Positions 26,256 to 38,484 of a stretch of 64,000 nucleotides of DNA are shown piece after piece. How positions within the stretch are numbered: position 1 is the stretch's first letter; the number at the start of each line of letters is the position of its first letter. The stretch comes from Vreelandella subterranea (GTDB lineage: Bacteria; Pseudomonadota; Gammaproteobacteria; Pseudomonadales; Halomonadaceae): positions 558,001-622,000 of the forward strand of contig NZ_FOGS01000001.1 of NCBI RefSeq assembly GCF_900111305.1, read 5' to 3'. The notes beneath the pieces are model-generated. The model had not been told where the DNA came from and did no database searches. It saw only the letters and a program-made list of their open reading frames with translations. The position numbers were made by a program, and so were the translations under genes.

Positions 26256-27359
26256 ATGGGTCTTCTTCAGCTTAATTTCGATGGTCTTCGCAACTTGCAG
26301 CCTGTGGACATGGCACCGTCGCCCGGTATCAATGTGATTAATGGCGTCAACGGAAGCGGTAAGACGAGCTTGCTGGAAGGCATTCATATCCTCGGCATGG
26401 GCAGATCATTTAGAACGCGCCAGCTTAAACATGCGATTCAGACCGACGCGCCCCACCTAACGCTTTATGGCCGTTTGTCGGGAGACCCTGATGTCGCACT
26501 AGGGGTACGCCGTTTACGCGCCTCCAGTGAGCTGGAATTGCGTGTCAAGGGAGATAAGAATGCCCGTCTGGCGGATATGGTTGAGGCCATGCCACTTCAA
26601 CTCATCAATCCCGATGCCTTTCGTCTACTGGAAGGTTCTCCCTCTGGACGTCGTGAATTTCTGGACTGGGGTGTGTTTCACGTGAAACATGGCTTTCTCG
26701 AAATATGGAAGCGAACGCGCCGAGCGTTGAAACATCGGAATGCCTTGTTGAGGCATGGTAGAATGAACCCTCAGGAATTTGCTATCTGGGAGCAAGAGTT
26801 TGCTAACTGGGGTGAGCAAATAGATTCACTAAGGCGTGCCTGGTTCGCTGAGTTTCTACCGGTATTTGAAGAAACCCTCGAGCGGATGCTGCCGCTACCC
26901 GGCTTAACGCTTCACTATGCGAGAGGCTGGGATAAAAAAAGGTCGCTGGCTGATGTTCTGCAGGCTGGCCGGGCGACCGATCAACAAATGGGCTTTACTC
27001 AGCAGGGTCCTCAGCGTGCTGACTTGCGCATCAAGCTTAATAAGCAGCCTGCAATTGAAGTACTTTCACGAGGCCAACAGAAACTGGTTGTCAGTGCGCT
27101 CAAGCTAGCGCAGGGTCGGCTTCTGGAAAGAGCGTCACAGCGGCATTGCATCTATTTAATCGACGATTTACCAGCCGAGCTCGACCAACAGCACCGGTTA
27201 AGGTTTTGTCAGTTACTTGAAGATATGCAATGCCAAGTATTTATTACCAGCGTCGAACCTGAAGCTTTACGGCACACATGGCAGACTCAAACCCGCGTCA
27301 GTATGTTTCACGTGAAACATACTGGTAATGGACTGAGTCAGTTAATGCCTGAAGGGTAG
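26256..27359 (+). CDS. recF: DNA replication and repair protein RecF
   Basis: 367 aa. SMC-like ATPase that with RecO and RecR loads RecA at gaps. Walker A NGVNGSGKTS at about 30-39, signature LSRGQQKL, and Walker B IYLIDDLPAELD near the C-terminal part. Two perfect parS palindromes are embedded in frame, each coding FHVKH at residues 141-145 and 351-355. The second lies in a C-terminal tail (about 340-367) that looks poorly conserved. The ATG has only a loose ribosome site (GACGGGTG). Confidence 0.95.
   Translation: MGLLQLNFDGLRNLQPVDMAPSPGINVINGVNGSGKTSLLEGIHILGMGRSFRTRQLKHAIQTDAPHLTLYGRLSGDPDVALGVRRLRASSELELRVKGDKNARLADMVEAMPLQLINPDAFRLLEGSPSGRREFLDWGVFHVKHGFLEIWKRTRRALKHRNALLRHGRMNPQEFAIWEQEFANWGEQIDSLRRAWFAEFLPVFEETLERMLPLPGLTLHYARGWDKKRSLADVLQAGRATDQQMGFTQQGPQRADLRIKLNKQPAIEVLSRGQQKLVVSALKLAQGRLLERASQRHCIYLIDDLPAELDQQHRLRFCQLLEDMQCQVFITSVEPEALRHTWQTQTRVSMFHVKHTGNGLSQLMPEG
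26674..26689. other. parS site 1 (ParB-binding palindrome)
   Basis: Perfect TGTTTCACGTGAAACA inside recF. This is the consensus bacterial parS sequence, bound by ParB for chromosome segregation and normally clustered near the origin. Confidence 0.93.
27304..27319. other. parS site 2 (ParB-binding palindrome)
   Basis: Perfect TGTTTCACGTGAAACA inside the 3' end of recF, 630 bases from site 1 and in the same reading phase. Confidence 0.93.
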
Positions 27360-29819
<2,460 letters not shown>

Positions 29820-29824
29820 CCTGC

Positions 29825-29840
29825 TGTTTCACGTGAAACA
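29825..29840. other. parS site 3 (ParB-binding palindrome)
   Basis: Perfect TGTTTCACGTGAAACA six bases past the gyrB stop codon and just before the terminator. Confidence 0.93.
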
Positions 29841-29860
29841 GTTATTGCTGGCCTGATGAA

Positions 29861-29894
29861 AAACGCTGCTCCTTGTCGGGAGCAGCGTTTTTTT
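29861..29894 (+). terminator. Rho-independent terminator of gyrB
   Basis: 12-bp stem (29861-29872 with 29879-29890), loop of 6, T run 29888-29894. It separates gyrB from the convergent gmhB; the A run on the other side might serve gmhB too. Confidence 0.93.
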
Positions 29895-29906
29895 ATGGCC
29901 GAGGCA

Positions 29907-30491
29907 TTATTTCTTGTTGGTGCATAGCCAATCAGCAAACTCGGCCAGGTCACGATAGATTATGACCTTCTCCAGGCCTACATTGTTGCTGAGCGTTTTT
30001 TCCCCTTTGCCTGTCCTGACCAGTACCGGGCGACTGCCAACCGCTTCACCTGCCTGAAGATCTCTCAGGCTATCACCGACCATCCAGCTACCTTCCAGGC
30101 TTTCAAACGCTAGCTTTTTTTGTATCTCGACAAGCAGACCGGGTAGCGGTTTGCGGCAATCGCAATGATCGTCTGGGCCGTGTGGACAGTAGGCGATATG
30201 GGCAACTTGGCCGCCTTTGGCAGCTACCAGGCTTTGAAGATGGTCGTGCATGGCTTGCAGCGTCGTTTCATCGTAAAAACCACGGGCAATACCCGATTGG
30301 TTAGTGGCAATCGCAACCGTGAAACCCGCGAGGGATAGCTTGGCGATGGCGTCGATAGCGCCGGGTAAGGGCACCCATTCGCTCAATGATTTGATGTAGG
30401 CGTCAGAGTCATGGTTGATTACCCCGTCACGGTCTAAAATTACAAGCTTATTAGGGTTCAGCTTGGTTGTGTGCTTATTTGAAAAAGGCAT
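29907..30491 (-). CDS. gmhB: D-glycero-beta-D-manno-heptose 1,7-bisphosphate 7-phosphatase
   Basis: HAD-family phosphatase of ADP-heptose synthesis for LPS inner core. 194 aa. HAD motif LDRDGVIN (Asp nucleophile and acid-base Asp) is at about 18-25, motif II in ATNQSGIARG, and the zinc-binding loop with CPH, then CDC and RKP is present around 100-115. The other ADP-heptose genes hldD and hldE are at 34.7 and 46.1 kb. It follows the kinase-like gene by 8 bases, probably one operon. Confidence 0.93.
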   Translation of the reverse strand: MPFSNKHTTKLNPNKLVILDRDGVINHDSDAYIKSLSEWVPLPGAIDAIAKLSLAGFTVAIATNQSGIARGFYDETTLQAMHDHLQSLVAAKGGQVAHIAYCPHGPDDHCDCRKPLPGLLVEIQKKLAFESLEGSWMVGDSLRDLQAGEAVGSRPVLVRTGKGEKTLSNNVGLEKVIIYRDLAEFADWLCTNKK

Positions 30492-30499
30492 CGAATATT

Positions 30500-31297
30500 C
30501 TACGTCGTTCTTAGTTGTTGATCTAATGTGGACAATGCATCGAGAGTGATGGCGATTTTCCTTCCGTCACTACCAAAATGGTGAAAAGGAACCCGTTCTA
30601 ATTGCTTTAGGCGTGACAGCGATGCCAGGAAACTTTCTCGTACCTGAGGCTGTGCCTGGTTCAATCCGGCTAATAGGGCTAGTGTCAACTGCTCACAGTG
30701 GGTTTCGCGCTTACTCAGCTTGCCGTAAAGAGAGAAAATAAAACAGTACCAATCTCTTACCATGCAGTTAATTGGCGTATGGTAGCTACCCGGGTCTGTT
30801 TCAAAGTCGATAAACACAATACTTTCTTGGGCCACTATGATGTTGCGAGCAAAGGCTTCACTTAAATAACACTGCCGAGCATGAACATCGTTTAGTGCCT
30901 GGACACCCATCGTCAAGTAGTGGCTGATTTCTTCAGCCTGTTGCGTCGACAGTAACTGATCGAGCAACGTCTTCGAAGACGACTCTGTATTTCCTACATC
31001 TGCAATCAATATCGCATCAGACGACTCTGCCAATATTTCGGGGACTGCAACACCGGCTTTAGAAAGTGCTTTTATACGTTTTGATTCATTGGTAATGCTT
31101 TGGCGTCCGCCTAAATTCGGTACAGGTTTAAGTGCTTCGACGCGTAGCAACTTTGCAAACAAATTCAGTGGAAGGTAGGCAAGGCGCGAATTACGTTTGC
31201 TGGCTTTTTTTAACCAGACCTTTTTTTCATCAAGGGTATACGAAGCTATGCTGGCTTGCTGATGAGGATAGGTTTCAAAAAGAAAAGAATCGTACAT
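30500..31297 (-). CDS. Kinase-like protein (BUD32/Kdo-kinase type fold), unknown substrate
   Basis: About 265 aa from the ATG at 31295-31297, which has AAGGA eight bases upstream; the frame extends further without support. Protein-kinase-like features: a basic N-terminal half, VPEILAESSDAILIADVG as the hinge area, then ALNDVHARQCYLSEAFARN as a catalytic-loop equivalent and IVFIDFETDP as the metal-binding DFE/DFG equivalent. The usual HxD of the catalytic loop is weak (VHARQCYL), so activity is uncertain. It is cotranscribed with gmhB, so a role in LPS core phosphorylation is likely but unproven. A parS site lies 85 bases upstream. Confidence 0.65.
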   Translation of the reverse strand: MYDSFLFETYPHQQASIASYTLDEKKVWLKKASKRNSRLAYLPLNLFAKLLRVEALKPVPNLGGRQSITNESKRIKALSKAGVAVPEILAESSDAILIADVGNTESSSKTLLDQLLSTQQAEEISHYLTMGVQALNDVHARQCYLSEAFARNIIVAQESIVFIDFETDPGSYHTPINCMVRDWYCFIFSLYGKLSKRETHCEQLTLALLAGLNQAQPQVRESFLASLSRLKQLERVPFHHFGSDGRKIAITLDALSTLDQQLRTT

Positions 31298-31381
31298 GGT
31301 GCATGTCCTTTGCAAAACGATGGTGCAGAGTTGGTACCGATGAGCGGTATTCGCTATCAAAATTAGCTAATCTTATCTTGA

Positions 31382-31397
31382 TGTTTCACGTGAAACA
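31382..31397. other. parS site 4 (ParB-binding palindrome)
   Basis: Perfect TGTTTCACGTGAAACA in the gap between the kinase-like gene and the glyS terminator, both on the minus strand. Lies in the likely promoter area of the kinase-like gene. Confidence 0.93.
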
Positions 31398-31454
31398 AAA
31401 ATCAGCGCCAACAAATTACAAACCAGAGTAGGTATATAGGAAGAGGTTCTATAT

Positions 31455-31481
31455 AAAAAGCCCGGCATTTCTTAGCCGGGC
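31455..31481 (-). terminator. Rho-independent terminator of glyQS
   Basis: Stem GCCCGGC (31460-31466) with GCCGGGC (31475-31481), loop of 8; on the minus strand it is followed by TTTTTATA. Confidence 0.85.
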
Positions 31482-31518
31482 CCTGCGCGAAACACTATTC
31501 GTCTGATGCTGAGAGCGA

Positions 31519-33585
31519 CTACTGAGGTAGCAGGGAAATATCTGCTACTTCGAGGAAAAGTGCCTGAAGACTGGCAAGCAGCGCAAGACGATTACGGCGA
31601 GTTGACTCTTCATCGGCCATCACCATCACCTGATCAAAGAAATTATCCACCGGCTCACGCAACGTGGCCAACGCATCAAGCGCCTGCTGGTAATCACCAG
31701 CGGCAAACAGCGGCGTGACCTGCTGCTGGCTGCTGGCGACCGCCTTGAACAGCGCTTGTTCCGCCGGCTCATGCAGCAGGCTTTGATCGACCTGGGTACT
31801 ACCATCATGTTCCTGCTTGCTGAGAATATTGGAAACACGCTTATTGGCAGCGGCCAGGGCAGCAGCTTCCTCGCGTTGGGCGAAGGCTTTAACGGCACGC
31901 AGGCGGCGAGCGAAGTCGAGTGGCTTGGTCACCGGGCGGGCGCGAACAGCCAGATACATTTCGGCGCTGATGCCCTCTTCCTGGCCCCAGGCGCGGAAAC
32001 GATCCAGCATGTAGGTCAGGACATCATCGACTAACCCTTCTGCCTTGGGGAGGTCCTGGTACTGTTCAGCGGCCACGCCAAGCAACTCCCGAAGATCGAG
32101 GTTGAGCTCGCCTTTCACCAGGATGTTCAGGACACCGATAGAGGCGCGACGCAATGCAAAGGGGTCTTTAGCACCCGTCGGGCGCTGACCAATACCAAAA
32201 ATCCCGACCAGGGTGTCGAGACGATCAGCCAGGGCAAGCGCCTTACCAGTCGCACTGTGGGGAATGGCATCGGTCGCAAAGCGGGGCAGGTACTGTTCTT
32301 CCAGGGCCTGGGCGACGTCGGCAGGTTCGCCATCCTGCTCGGCATAGTAACGCCCCATGATGCCCTGGAGCTCAGGGAATTCCAGTACCATTTCGGTGAC
32401 AAGATCACACTTGGCAAGCGCAACGGCGCGTTGGGCATGGGTGACGTCACCGCCAATCGTTTCGGCGATATAGCTGCCGATGGCGCTGCTGCGGCGTGCC
32501 TTGTCGGCCAGGGTGCCCAGCTGCTGCTGGAAGACCACGCTTTCCAACTGGGGGATGCGCGAAGCCAGAGTACGCTTACGGTCGGTGTCGTAGAAAAAGG
32601 CCGCATCGGCCAGGCGCGGGCGAATGACCTTTTCATTACCTGAAATCACCTGCTGAGGATCAGCGCTGTCGATGTTGGAGATGGTAATGAAAAGTGGCTT
32701 GAGCTTGCCCTGATCATCCAGAAGATGGAAGTACTTCTGGTTGGCCTTCATGGAGGAGACCAGACATTCGGCGGGCACCTCCAGGAAGCGTTCGTCAAAG
32801 CTGCCGGTCAGTGCCACGGGCCACTCAACCAGACCGCTGACTTCGACCAACAGGTCTTCGTCGATCACTGCCTGGGCTTCCTGTACTTCCGCCTCTGCCA
32901 GCACCTGCTCGCGGATGCGTTCCCGGCGTTGTTGACGGTCGGCGAGCACAAAGGCGTTTTCCAGTGCACCAAGGTAAGCATCGGCATGCTCGAGCTGGAT
33001 AGCATCCGGTGCGTGGAAGCGATGACCATAGGTAGTGCGGCTGGCTTGCAAGCCCAGTGCCTCGGCGGCGATGACATCGCTGCCGTAAAGGGCCACAAGC
33101 CAATGAACCGGACGTGAGAACTCAATCCGCGAGGTGCCCCAGCGCATGTTCTTGGGCACCGGCAGCGCACTGATCGCCTTGCGCAGAATATCGGGCAGTA
33201 GCGCCTGCACGCTTTCACCCGGCTGGTGTTCGCGAAAGCCAAGCCAGGTGCCCTTGTCGGTTTCCAGGTGAATCAGCTCATCAACGCTGACACCGCAGGA
33301 GCGTGCAAAGCCTTCTGCCGCCTTGGTGGGCGCACCTTCCTTGAAGGCGGCTGCCAGGGCGGGGCCACGGCGCTCGACTTCACGGTCAGGCTGCTTGTCG
33401 GCGAGGTTTTTGACCTGTACCGCCAGACGGCGGGGGGTCGCATACGCCGTAACACCCTCAAAGGGAATATCGGCTTCCTGCAGGCCTTTTTCTACCCCAG
33501 CCGCGAAGGCATCTGAAAGCGCATCCAGGGCGGTCGGCGGAAGCTCTTCAGTGCCCAGTTCCAGTAGAAGCGTGTCAACAGCCAT
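31519..33585 (-). CDS. glyS: Glycine--tRNA ligase subunit beta
   Basis: 688 aa, normal length for the bacterial alpha2beta2 enzyme. Begins DTLLLELGTEELPP and carries the B3/4-like and HD-like middle regions and a C-terminal DALR-type anticodon-binding domain ending with RNRLALLASLQALFLEVADI. It starts at the glyQ stop (TAATG), which couples the two. The operon ends in a terminator. Confidence 0.96.
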   Translation of the reverse strand: MAVDTLLLELGTEELPPTALDALSDAFAAGVEKGLQEADIPFEGVTAYATPRRLAVQVKNLADKQPDREVERRGPALAAAFKEGAPTKAAEGFARSCGVSVDELIHLETDKGTWLGFREHQPGESVQALLPDILRKAISALPVPKNMRWGTSRIEFSRPVHWLVALYGSDVIAAEALGLQASRTTYGHRFHAPDAIQLEHADAYLGALENAFVLADRQQRRERIREQVLAEAEVQEAQAVIDEDLLVEVSGLVEWPVALTGSFDERFLEVPAECLVSSMKANQKYFHLLDDQGKLKPLFITISNIDSADPQQVISGNEKVIRPRLADAAFFYDTDRKRTLASRIPQLESVVFQQQLGTLADKARRSSAIGSYIAETIGGDVTHAQRAVALAKCDLVTEMVLEFPELQGIMGRYYAEQDGEPADVAQALEEQYLPRFATDAIPHSATGKALALADRLDTLVGIFGIGQRPTGAKDPFALRRASIGVLNILVKGELNLDLRELLGVAAEQYQDLPKAEGLVDDVLTYMLDRFRAWGQEEGISAEMYLAVRARPVTKPLDFARRLRAVKAFAQREEAAALAAANKRVSNILSKQEHDGSTQVDQSLLHEPAEQALFKAVASSQQQVTPLFAAGDYQQALDALATLREPVDNFFDQVMVMADEESTRRNRLALLASLQALFLEVADISLLPQ

Positions 33586-34544
33586 TATGCGTCTCCCTGA
33601 TCGGCGAGTAGTTCGTTGCGCAGTGATTCCGGGGCCATGGGGAAACCTTCCGCCTTGCGCGACTCAAAATAGGCAGTGGCGACGTCCCGTGCCATCGTCC
33701 GAACGCGTAGAATGAAGCGTTGGCGCTCGGTGACCGAAATGGCGTGACGCGCGTCTAACAAGTTGAACGTATGCGACGCCTTCAGCACCTGTTCATAAGC
33801 GGGCAGAGGGAGCCTGGCTGCCAGTAGTTTGCTGCACTCTTTTTCCTGGTGGTCAAAGTTAGCAAACAACTGGTCAACGTCAGCGTGTTCGAAGTTATAG
33901 GCGGATTGCTCGCGTTCATTCTGCAGGTAAACGTCGCCGTAGCTGACTTCGCTGCCGTCAGGGGCAATGGCCCAAACCAGGTCATAGACGCTGTCGACGT
34001 TTTGCAGGTACATGGCGATGCGCTCAAGCCCGTAGGTCAACTCGCCGGTGACCGGGTAACATTCAATACCGCCGGCCTGCTGGAAATAGGTAAACTGGGT
34101 AACTTCCATGCCATTCAGCCATACCTCCCAGCCTAGACCCCAGGCGCCGAGGGTGGGGGATTCCCAGTTGTCCTCAACGAAGCGCACGTCATGGATCAGC
34201 GGATCCAGCCCGAGGCGTTTCAATGAGCCAAGGTACAGATCCTGGAGGTTGCTGGGCGATGGTTTCATGACCACCTGAAATTGGTAGTAATGCTGCAGGC
34301 GGTTGGGGTTTTCGCCGTAGCGGCCATCTGTAGGGCGGCGAGACGGCTGGACATAGGCAGCATTCCAGGTCTCAGGCCCAATGGCGCGCAGGAAGGTGGC
34401 GGGGTGAAAAGTGCCTGCACCCACCTCCATATCGAGCGGCTGGAGAATGACACAGCCTTGTTCTGCCCAATACTGTTGCAGCGCAAGGATCAAGCCTTGA
34501 AAGGTCGACACATCAGGTGTCGATTGGTTTGTCGAGACACTCAT
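33585..34544 (-). CDS. glyQ: Glycine--tRNA ligase subunit alpha
   Basis: Catalytic class II subunit, about 319 aa. [18 protein letters not shown] near the N-terminus, then [20 protein letters not shown] and [20 protein letters not shown] are diagnostic. I prefer the ATG at 34542-34544 as closest to the E. coli N-terminus; an ATG at 34574 would add ten residues. Neither has a strong ribosome site. Divergent from hldD. Confidence 0.95.
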   Translation of the reverse strand: MSVSTNQSTPDVSTFQGLILALQQYWAEQGCVILQPLDMEVGAGTFHPATFLRAIGPETWNAAYVQPSRRPTDGRYGENPNRLQHYYQFQVVMKPSPSNLQDLYLGSLKRLGLDPLIHDVRFVEDNWESPTLGAWGLGWEVWLNGMEVTQFTYFQQAGGIECYPVTGELTYGLERIAMYLQNVDSVYDLVWAIAPDGSEVSYGDVYLQNEREQSAYNFEHADVDQLFANFDHQEKECSKLLAARLPLPAYEQVLKASHTFNLLDARHAISVTERQRFILRVRTMARDVATAYFESRKAEGFPMAPESLRNELLADQGDA

Positions 34545-34654
34545 CGCGGAAAGCACCGTTGGCCATGAATTCATAAGCCGTCAAGTATACAATCCCAAGC
34601 AGATAGGTTATAGGCGCGTAAGCCAACAGAGCCGCTTTTGGTAAGGAGAATGAA

Positions 34655-35611
34655 ATGATTGTCGTAACAGGCGGTGCCGGTTTTATCGGGGCCAACTTGG
34701 TCAAAGCACTGAACGCCCGCGGTCGAAACGATGTGATGGTTGTTGATGATCTGCGTGACGGTACCAAATTTGTCAATTTGGCTGACTGCACGCTGGCGGA
34801 TTATCTCGATAAGGACGATTTCCTCGCCAGGGTAAAAGCAGCGTTGCGGGGCGAGAATGTCGATCTACCCAAGATCGATGCTATTTTCCACGAGGGCGCC
34901 TGCTCCGATACGACGGAGTGGGACGGTCACTACATGATGGAAAATAACTTCGAGTACTCCAAAGTGCTGCTGAATTACTGCGAGCAGCAGGGAATCCCTT
35001 TCTTGTATGCCTCTTCAGCCGCCACCTATGGCGGCAGCGAGGTATTCAAAGAGGTGCCCGAGTGTGAAAAACCGCTTAACGTCTATGGTTACTCCAAACT
35101 GCTGTTTGACCAACACGTGCGTACTCGCTGGGATAAGCTGACGACGCAGGTTGTGGGGTTTCGCTACTTCAATGTATACGGCCCCAGAGAGCAGCATAAA
35201 GGCAAGATGGCCAGTGTGGCCTATCATCACCATCTGCAAATCCGCAATGGTGAAACCCTGAAACTGTTTGGTGCCTATGATGGCTATGAGGCGGGGATGC
35301 AAAGCCGCGACTTTGTGTACGTGGGCGATGTAGTGGATGTGAATTTGTGGTTCCTGGATAACCCAGGTGCCTCGGGTATTTTCAACCTGGGTACTGGCCG
35401 CGCGGAGCCGTTTAAGGCGATTGGTGAATCGGTCATCGATTTCTACGCCAAAGGACAAATCGATTACATCGATTTCCCCGAAGAGCTGAAAGGGCGTTAC
35501 CAAAGCTATACCCGCGCCGATATAAGCAATTTGCGGGAAGCCGGTTGTGACATCGAGTTCAAAACGGTTGCTCAGGGGGTCAAGGCCTATCTGGAGTGGC
35601 TAAATGGCTAA
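34655..35611 (+). CDS. hldD: ADP-L-glycero-D-manno-heptose 6-epimerase
   Basis: Last step of ADP-heptose synthesis for LPS core: epimerises the D-glycero to L-glycero form, NADP-dependent. 318 aa, short-chain extended fold. [14 protein letters not shown] binds the cofactor; the Tyr-x-x-x-Lys pair is in YGYSKLLFD. The [14 protein letters not shown] segment is specific for the family. AAGGAG before the ATG. Overlaps waaF by 8 bases. Confidence 0.95.
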   Translation: MIVVTGGAGFIGANLVKALNARGRNDVMVVDDLRDGTKFVNLADCTLADYLDKDDFLARVKAALRGENVDLPKIDAIFHEGACSDTTEWDGHYMMENNFEYSKVLLNYCEQQGIPFLYASSAATYGGSEVFKEVPECEKPLNVYGYSKLLFDQHVRTRWDKLTTQVVGFRYFNVYGPREQHKGKMASVAYHHHLQIRNGETLKLFGAYDGYEAGMQSRDFVYVGDVVDVNLWFLDNPGASGIFNLGTGRAEPFKAIGESVIDFYAKGQIDYIDFPEELKGRYQSYTRADISNLREAGCDIEFKTVAQGVKAYLEWLNG

Positions 35612-36647
35612 TTCCGCGATGCGGCTGCTGGTCATCGGGCCTTCCTGGGTGGGCGATATGGTGATGGCCCAGAGCCTGTTCATGACCCTAAAAGCACGTT
35701 ATCCCAATGCCACCATTGGCGTGGTCGCACCGGCATGGTCACAGCCCATTCTGGAGCGAATGCCTGAAGTGGATGAGGTGCTGCCCCTCGCGGTAGGCCA
35801 CGGCGAATTTGGTCTTGCCAGTCGCCGCGAACTTGCCAATCGTCTGAAAGGGCGTTTTGATCGGGCGATTGTGCTGCCCCGGTCCTGGAAAGCTGCATTG
35901 GTGCCCTTTATGGCACGTATTCCCGAGCGTATCGGCTTTCTTGGAGAGCATCGCTATGGTCTCTTGAAAGAGCGCCGCAAGCTGGATAAGCAAGTACTGG
36001 ATCAAACCGTGAAGCGGTTTGTCTCGTTAGGCTTGCCGCTTGATGAGGCAACCACGGGGGATTTTGCGATCCCCAAGCCGCGCCTGACCATTGACCGGGA
36101 CAATCTGGTCAATTTGCGCCTGGCCAATATGCTTTCATCCCGCCCGGCGATAGGCATGATGCCGGGGGCTGAATATGGACCGGCGAAACAGTGGCCACTC
36201 GACTATTTTCGTCAATTAGCCCAAAAGCTCATTGCCGATGGCTATGAGATACGTGTGTTTGGCGGCCCCAAAGACCATGAGGGCGCTGGCACCATTGTGA
36301 AGGGGCTCCCTCAGGCCCACAATCTATGTGGTAAAACGGCTCTGGCGGACGCGGTGGATCTGCTGGCCGACTGTCGCCAGGTCGTGACCAATGATTCGGG
36401 TCTTATGCACGTGGCGGCCGCGGTGGGTGTACGGATACATGCGCTTTATGGTTCTTCTTCGCCGGATTACACACCACCGCTTACCGACAATGCGGTGATT
36501 CATTATCTTGGCCTTTCCTGCTCACCGTGTTTTGAGCGTACCTGCCCACTGGGCCATACTAACTGCTTGAATAAGTTACACGTAGCATCTGTCTACCAGG
36601 CCATTTTGGCCGACCGGCAGCGTGAAAAAGTGATCGTCAACGCATGA
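35604..36647 (+). CDS. waaF: ADP-heptose:LPS heptosyltransferase II
   Basis: GT9 glycosyltransferase that adds the second heptose to LPS inner core. 347 aa. [15 protein letters not shown] at the N-terminus and the C-terminal [13 protein letters not shown] donor-binding motif are typical; [16 protein letters not shown] is a WaaF-specific cysteine-rich tail. Start ATG 35604 has GGAG within hldD. Converges with the OpgB-like gene, overlapping by 11 bases. Confidence 0.92.
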   Translation: MANSAMRLLVIGPSWVGDMVMAQSLFMTLKARYPNATIGVVAPAWSQPILERMPEVDEVLPLAVGHGEFGLASRRELANRLKGRFDRAIVLPRSWKAALVPFMARIPERIGFLGEHRYGLLKERRKLDKQVLDQTVKRFVSLGLPLDEATTGDFAIPKPRLTIDRDNLVNLRLANMLSSRPAIGMMPGAEYGPAKQWPLDYFRQLAQKLIADGYEIRVFGGPKDHEGAGTIVKGLPQAHNLCGKTALADAVDLLADCRQVVTNDSGLMHVAAAVGVRIHALYGSSSPDYTPPLTDNAVIHYLGLSCSPCFERTCPLGHTNCLNKLHVASVYQAILADRQREKVIVNA

Positions 36648-38289
36648 TATCGACTTCATCGGTTCGGTCGGCCGGCGTTTCAATCACCTGCTCCTGTGAG
36701 GAGGGGCTGGGTTCCTGACGCTGGGGTGCCAATCCCTCCCACAGACGGTGCTGCAGGGCGGTTTCCTCTCGTAAGTGCTCGTTCAAGGTGTCCAGGCCGT
36801 GACGTTCCACCAGGGTTTCCTGATCGCTCAGCAGCGAGACGCCCAGTCCCGCACGGTGTCCATCCAATGTGAAATCGAGAGCTTCAAGAATTGTGGGGAA
36901 GGCATCCAGCATTGTGGCATCTCGTTGAATTCGCTGGGGAGGCAGATGATCACCCAGTAGAATAAAGGTGTTTTCACGGTCCATCGTGGTCAGCTCGTCC
37001 CATACCGATACGCGCATGGTGAGGTGATCACTCATGATCGCCACGACGGTGTCATCCAGTAACCCTTCATTGTCCAGGCGATCAACCAGGTCGCGTGCCA
37101 GCCAGGCCGAACACTCAACTGAATAAAGGATGTCTTGCTCATCAAAAGGTCCTTGGCGTTCAATACAGCGCTGTGCGGGAAAACCGTTGGGTGCATGGCC
37201 TGCAATACTCAGCGTTACAACTCCCCAGGGGCCGCTGTCCGCCTCGTCAAGACGGCGAATTTCATCAACTGTCATGTCATAAAGGCTGTCATCGTAGATT
37301 CCCCAGCTGTTGACGTAGTCCGGATCATCGAGCCGACGAACGAGTTCTTCTTTACCTTTGACGTTATGAAACTGATGTCCGCGGTAGAACAATCCCTTAC
37401 CGGCAAACTCCGTGCTCGCTCCACCCAGGTAGCTGAGTCGGTATCCTTGGGCGGCTAGGATATCGCCCAGGCAGTCAATCCCTGGCACAACACTCCGCAA
37501 TGGCTCGAACTGGCTGTCGTGGAGCAGCCCCGCTGGCATCAGAGGAACACCGCATTGACTGGCGATCATACCGGCCATTGTCCAGCCGGTATTATCCATC
37601 TGCTGGACACCTTCAAAGACAACGCCCCGTTCACCCAGGCGGTTGAGGTCCTCGTAAGCATCGCCAAACTGGTTGGCATCATAAGTGCGTTCGATGCTTT
37701 CCAAATAAAGCACAAGTAAGTTAGGGGCTTCTTCCTGTGTCGATGTTGGCGGCGATACATAGCGATGATCCAGCCAGTCAGCCTCGTCGGCCACTACGGC
37801 CGCGCTGCGCTGGCCCAGGCCGAAAAGTAAAGGATTACTGGCAAGCAAACCAATTGCCAGGAAGCGCTCCATCAAACGCCAGCGTTGATCGTGGCGCGAC
37901 AACCAGGTGACAGAAGCCAAGACGGCAAGCATGCACAATGTGTAAACAACCGCGGTAACCATCTTGCCTGCACCGCCATGCTCCGCCATGCCGGCCTGGA
38001 GATGGAAAAAAACAGCCCCCAAGTCGACATTACCGAAGCTGTCTGCCAGGTAGACATAAACGCCCCATAGGCTTAACGGCGCAAGTGACCACGGCCATAC
38101 TTTGCGGTAACGGGCATTGAGAGGCCGCCCCCAGCGTAACTTTATGCCGATACCTACCCAGGCAATGGCAATCAGGAATAGCGTCCACCAGGGCAGGCGG
38201 GTCAGCACGGTGATCGCATAGCCAAGGGCGAGGCCGATCAGGCTAAGCGCGAAACGAGCGTATAGGTGCCTGTATATAAGCTTGGACAT
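36637..38289 (-). CDS. OpgB/MdoB-like phosphoglycerol transferase (membrane sulfatase-family enzyme)
   Basis: 550 aa. Four or more hydrophobic helices in the first 160 residues, then a periplasmic alkaline-phosphatase-fold domain. LLVLYLESIERTYD, DNTGWTMAGMIASQCGVPL, CLGDIL, FAGKGLFYRGHQFHNVKG, NSWGIYDD and MSDHLTM correspond closely to OpgB, the E. coli enzyme that moves phosphoglycerol to osmoregulated glucans. The Thr in GWTMAG is the probable nucleophile. The C-terminus is a Ser/Gln/Glu-rich tail. It could instead decorate LPS or a polysaccharide. No ribosome-site anomaly. Confidence 0.8.
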   Translation of the reverse strand: MSKLIYRHLYARFALSLIGLALGYAITVLTRLPWWTLFLIAIAWVGIGIKLRWGRPLNARYRKVWPWSLAPLSLWGVYVYLADSFGNVDLGAVFFHLQAGMAEHGGAGKMVTAVVYTLCMLAVLASVTWLSRHDQRWRLMERFLAIGLLASNPLLFGLGQRSAAVVADEADWLDHRYVSPPTSTQEEAPNLLVLYLESIERTYDANQFGDAYEDLNRLGERGVVFEGVQQMDNTGWTMAGMIASQCGVPLMPAGLLHDSQFEPLRSVVPGIDCLGDILAAQGYRLSYLGGASTEFAGKGLFYRGHQFHNVKGKEELVRRLDDPDYVNSWGIYDDSLYDMTVDEIRRLDEADSGPWGVVTLSIAGHAPNGFPAQRCIERQGPFDEQDILYSVECSAWLARDLVDRLDNEGLLDDTVVAIMSDHLTMRVSVWDELTTMDRENTFILLGDHLPPQRIQRDATMLDAFPTILEALDFTLDGHRAGLGVSLLSDQETLVERHGLDTLNEHLREETALQHRLWEGLAPQRQEPSPSSQEQVIETPADRTDEVDIMR

Positions 38290-38484
38290 AGGATCCTATG
38301 CGGGTAGGGGATACAAGTCGTAAAGTTCGATTTTGATGCTCAATACTTATATAGCGCAAGTGTACAGTGCCTTTTTTAATTCTCAGTGGTGAGCAGGCAG
38401 CTACGATCAGTCTGAGAAGCTTATTTTCAGCATCAGTACTTCAGTAGCGTCGTATAAATGTAAAGACAACCAATGTGAAGCACT

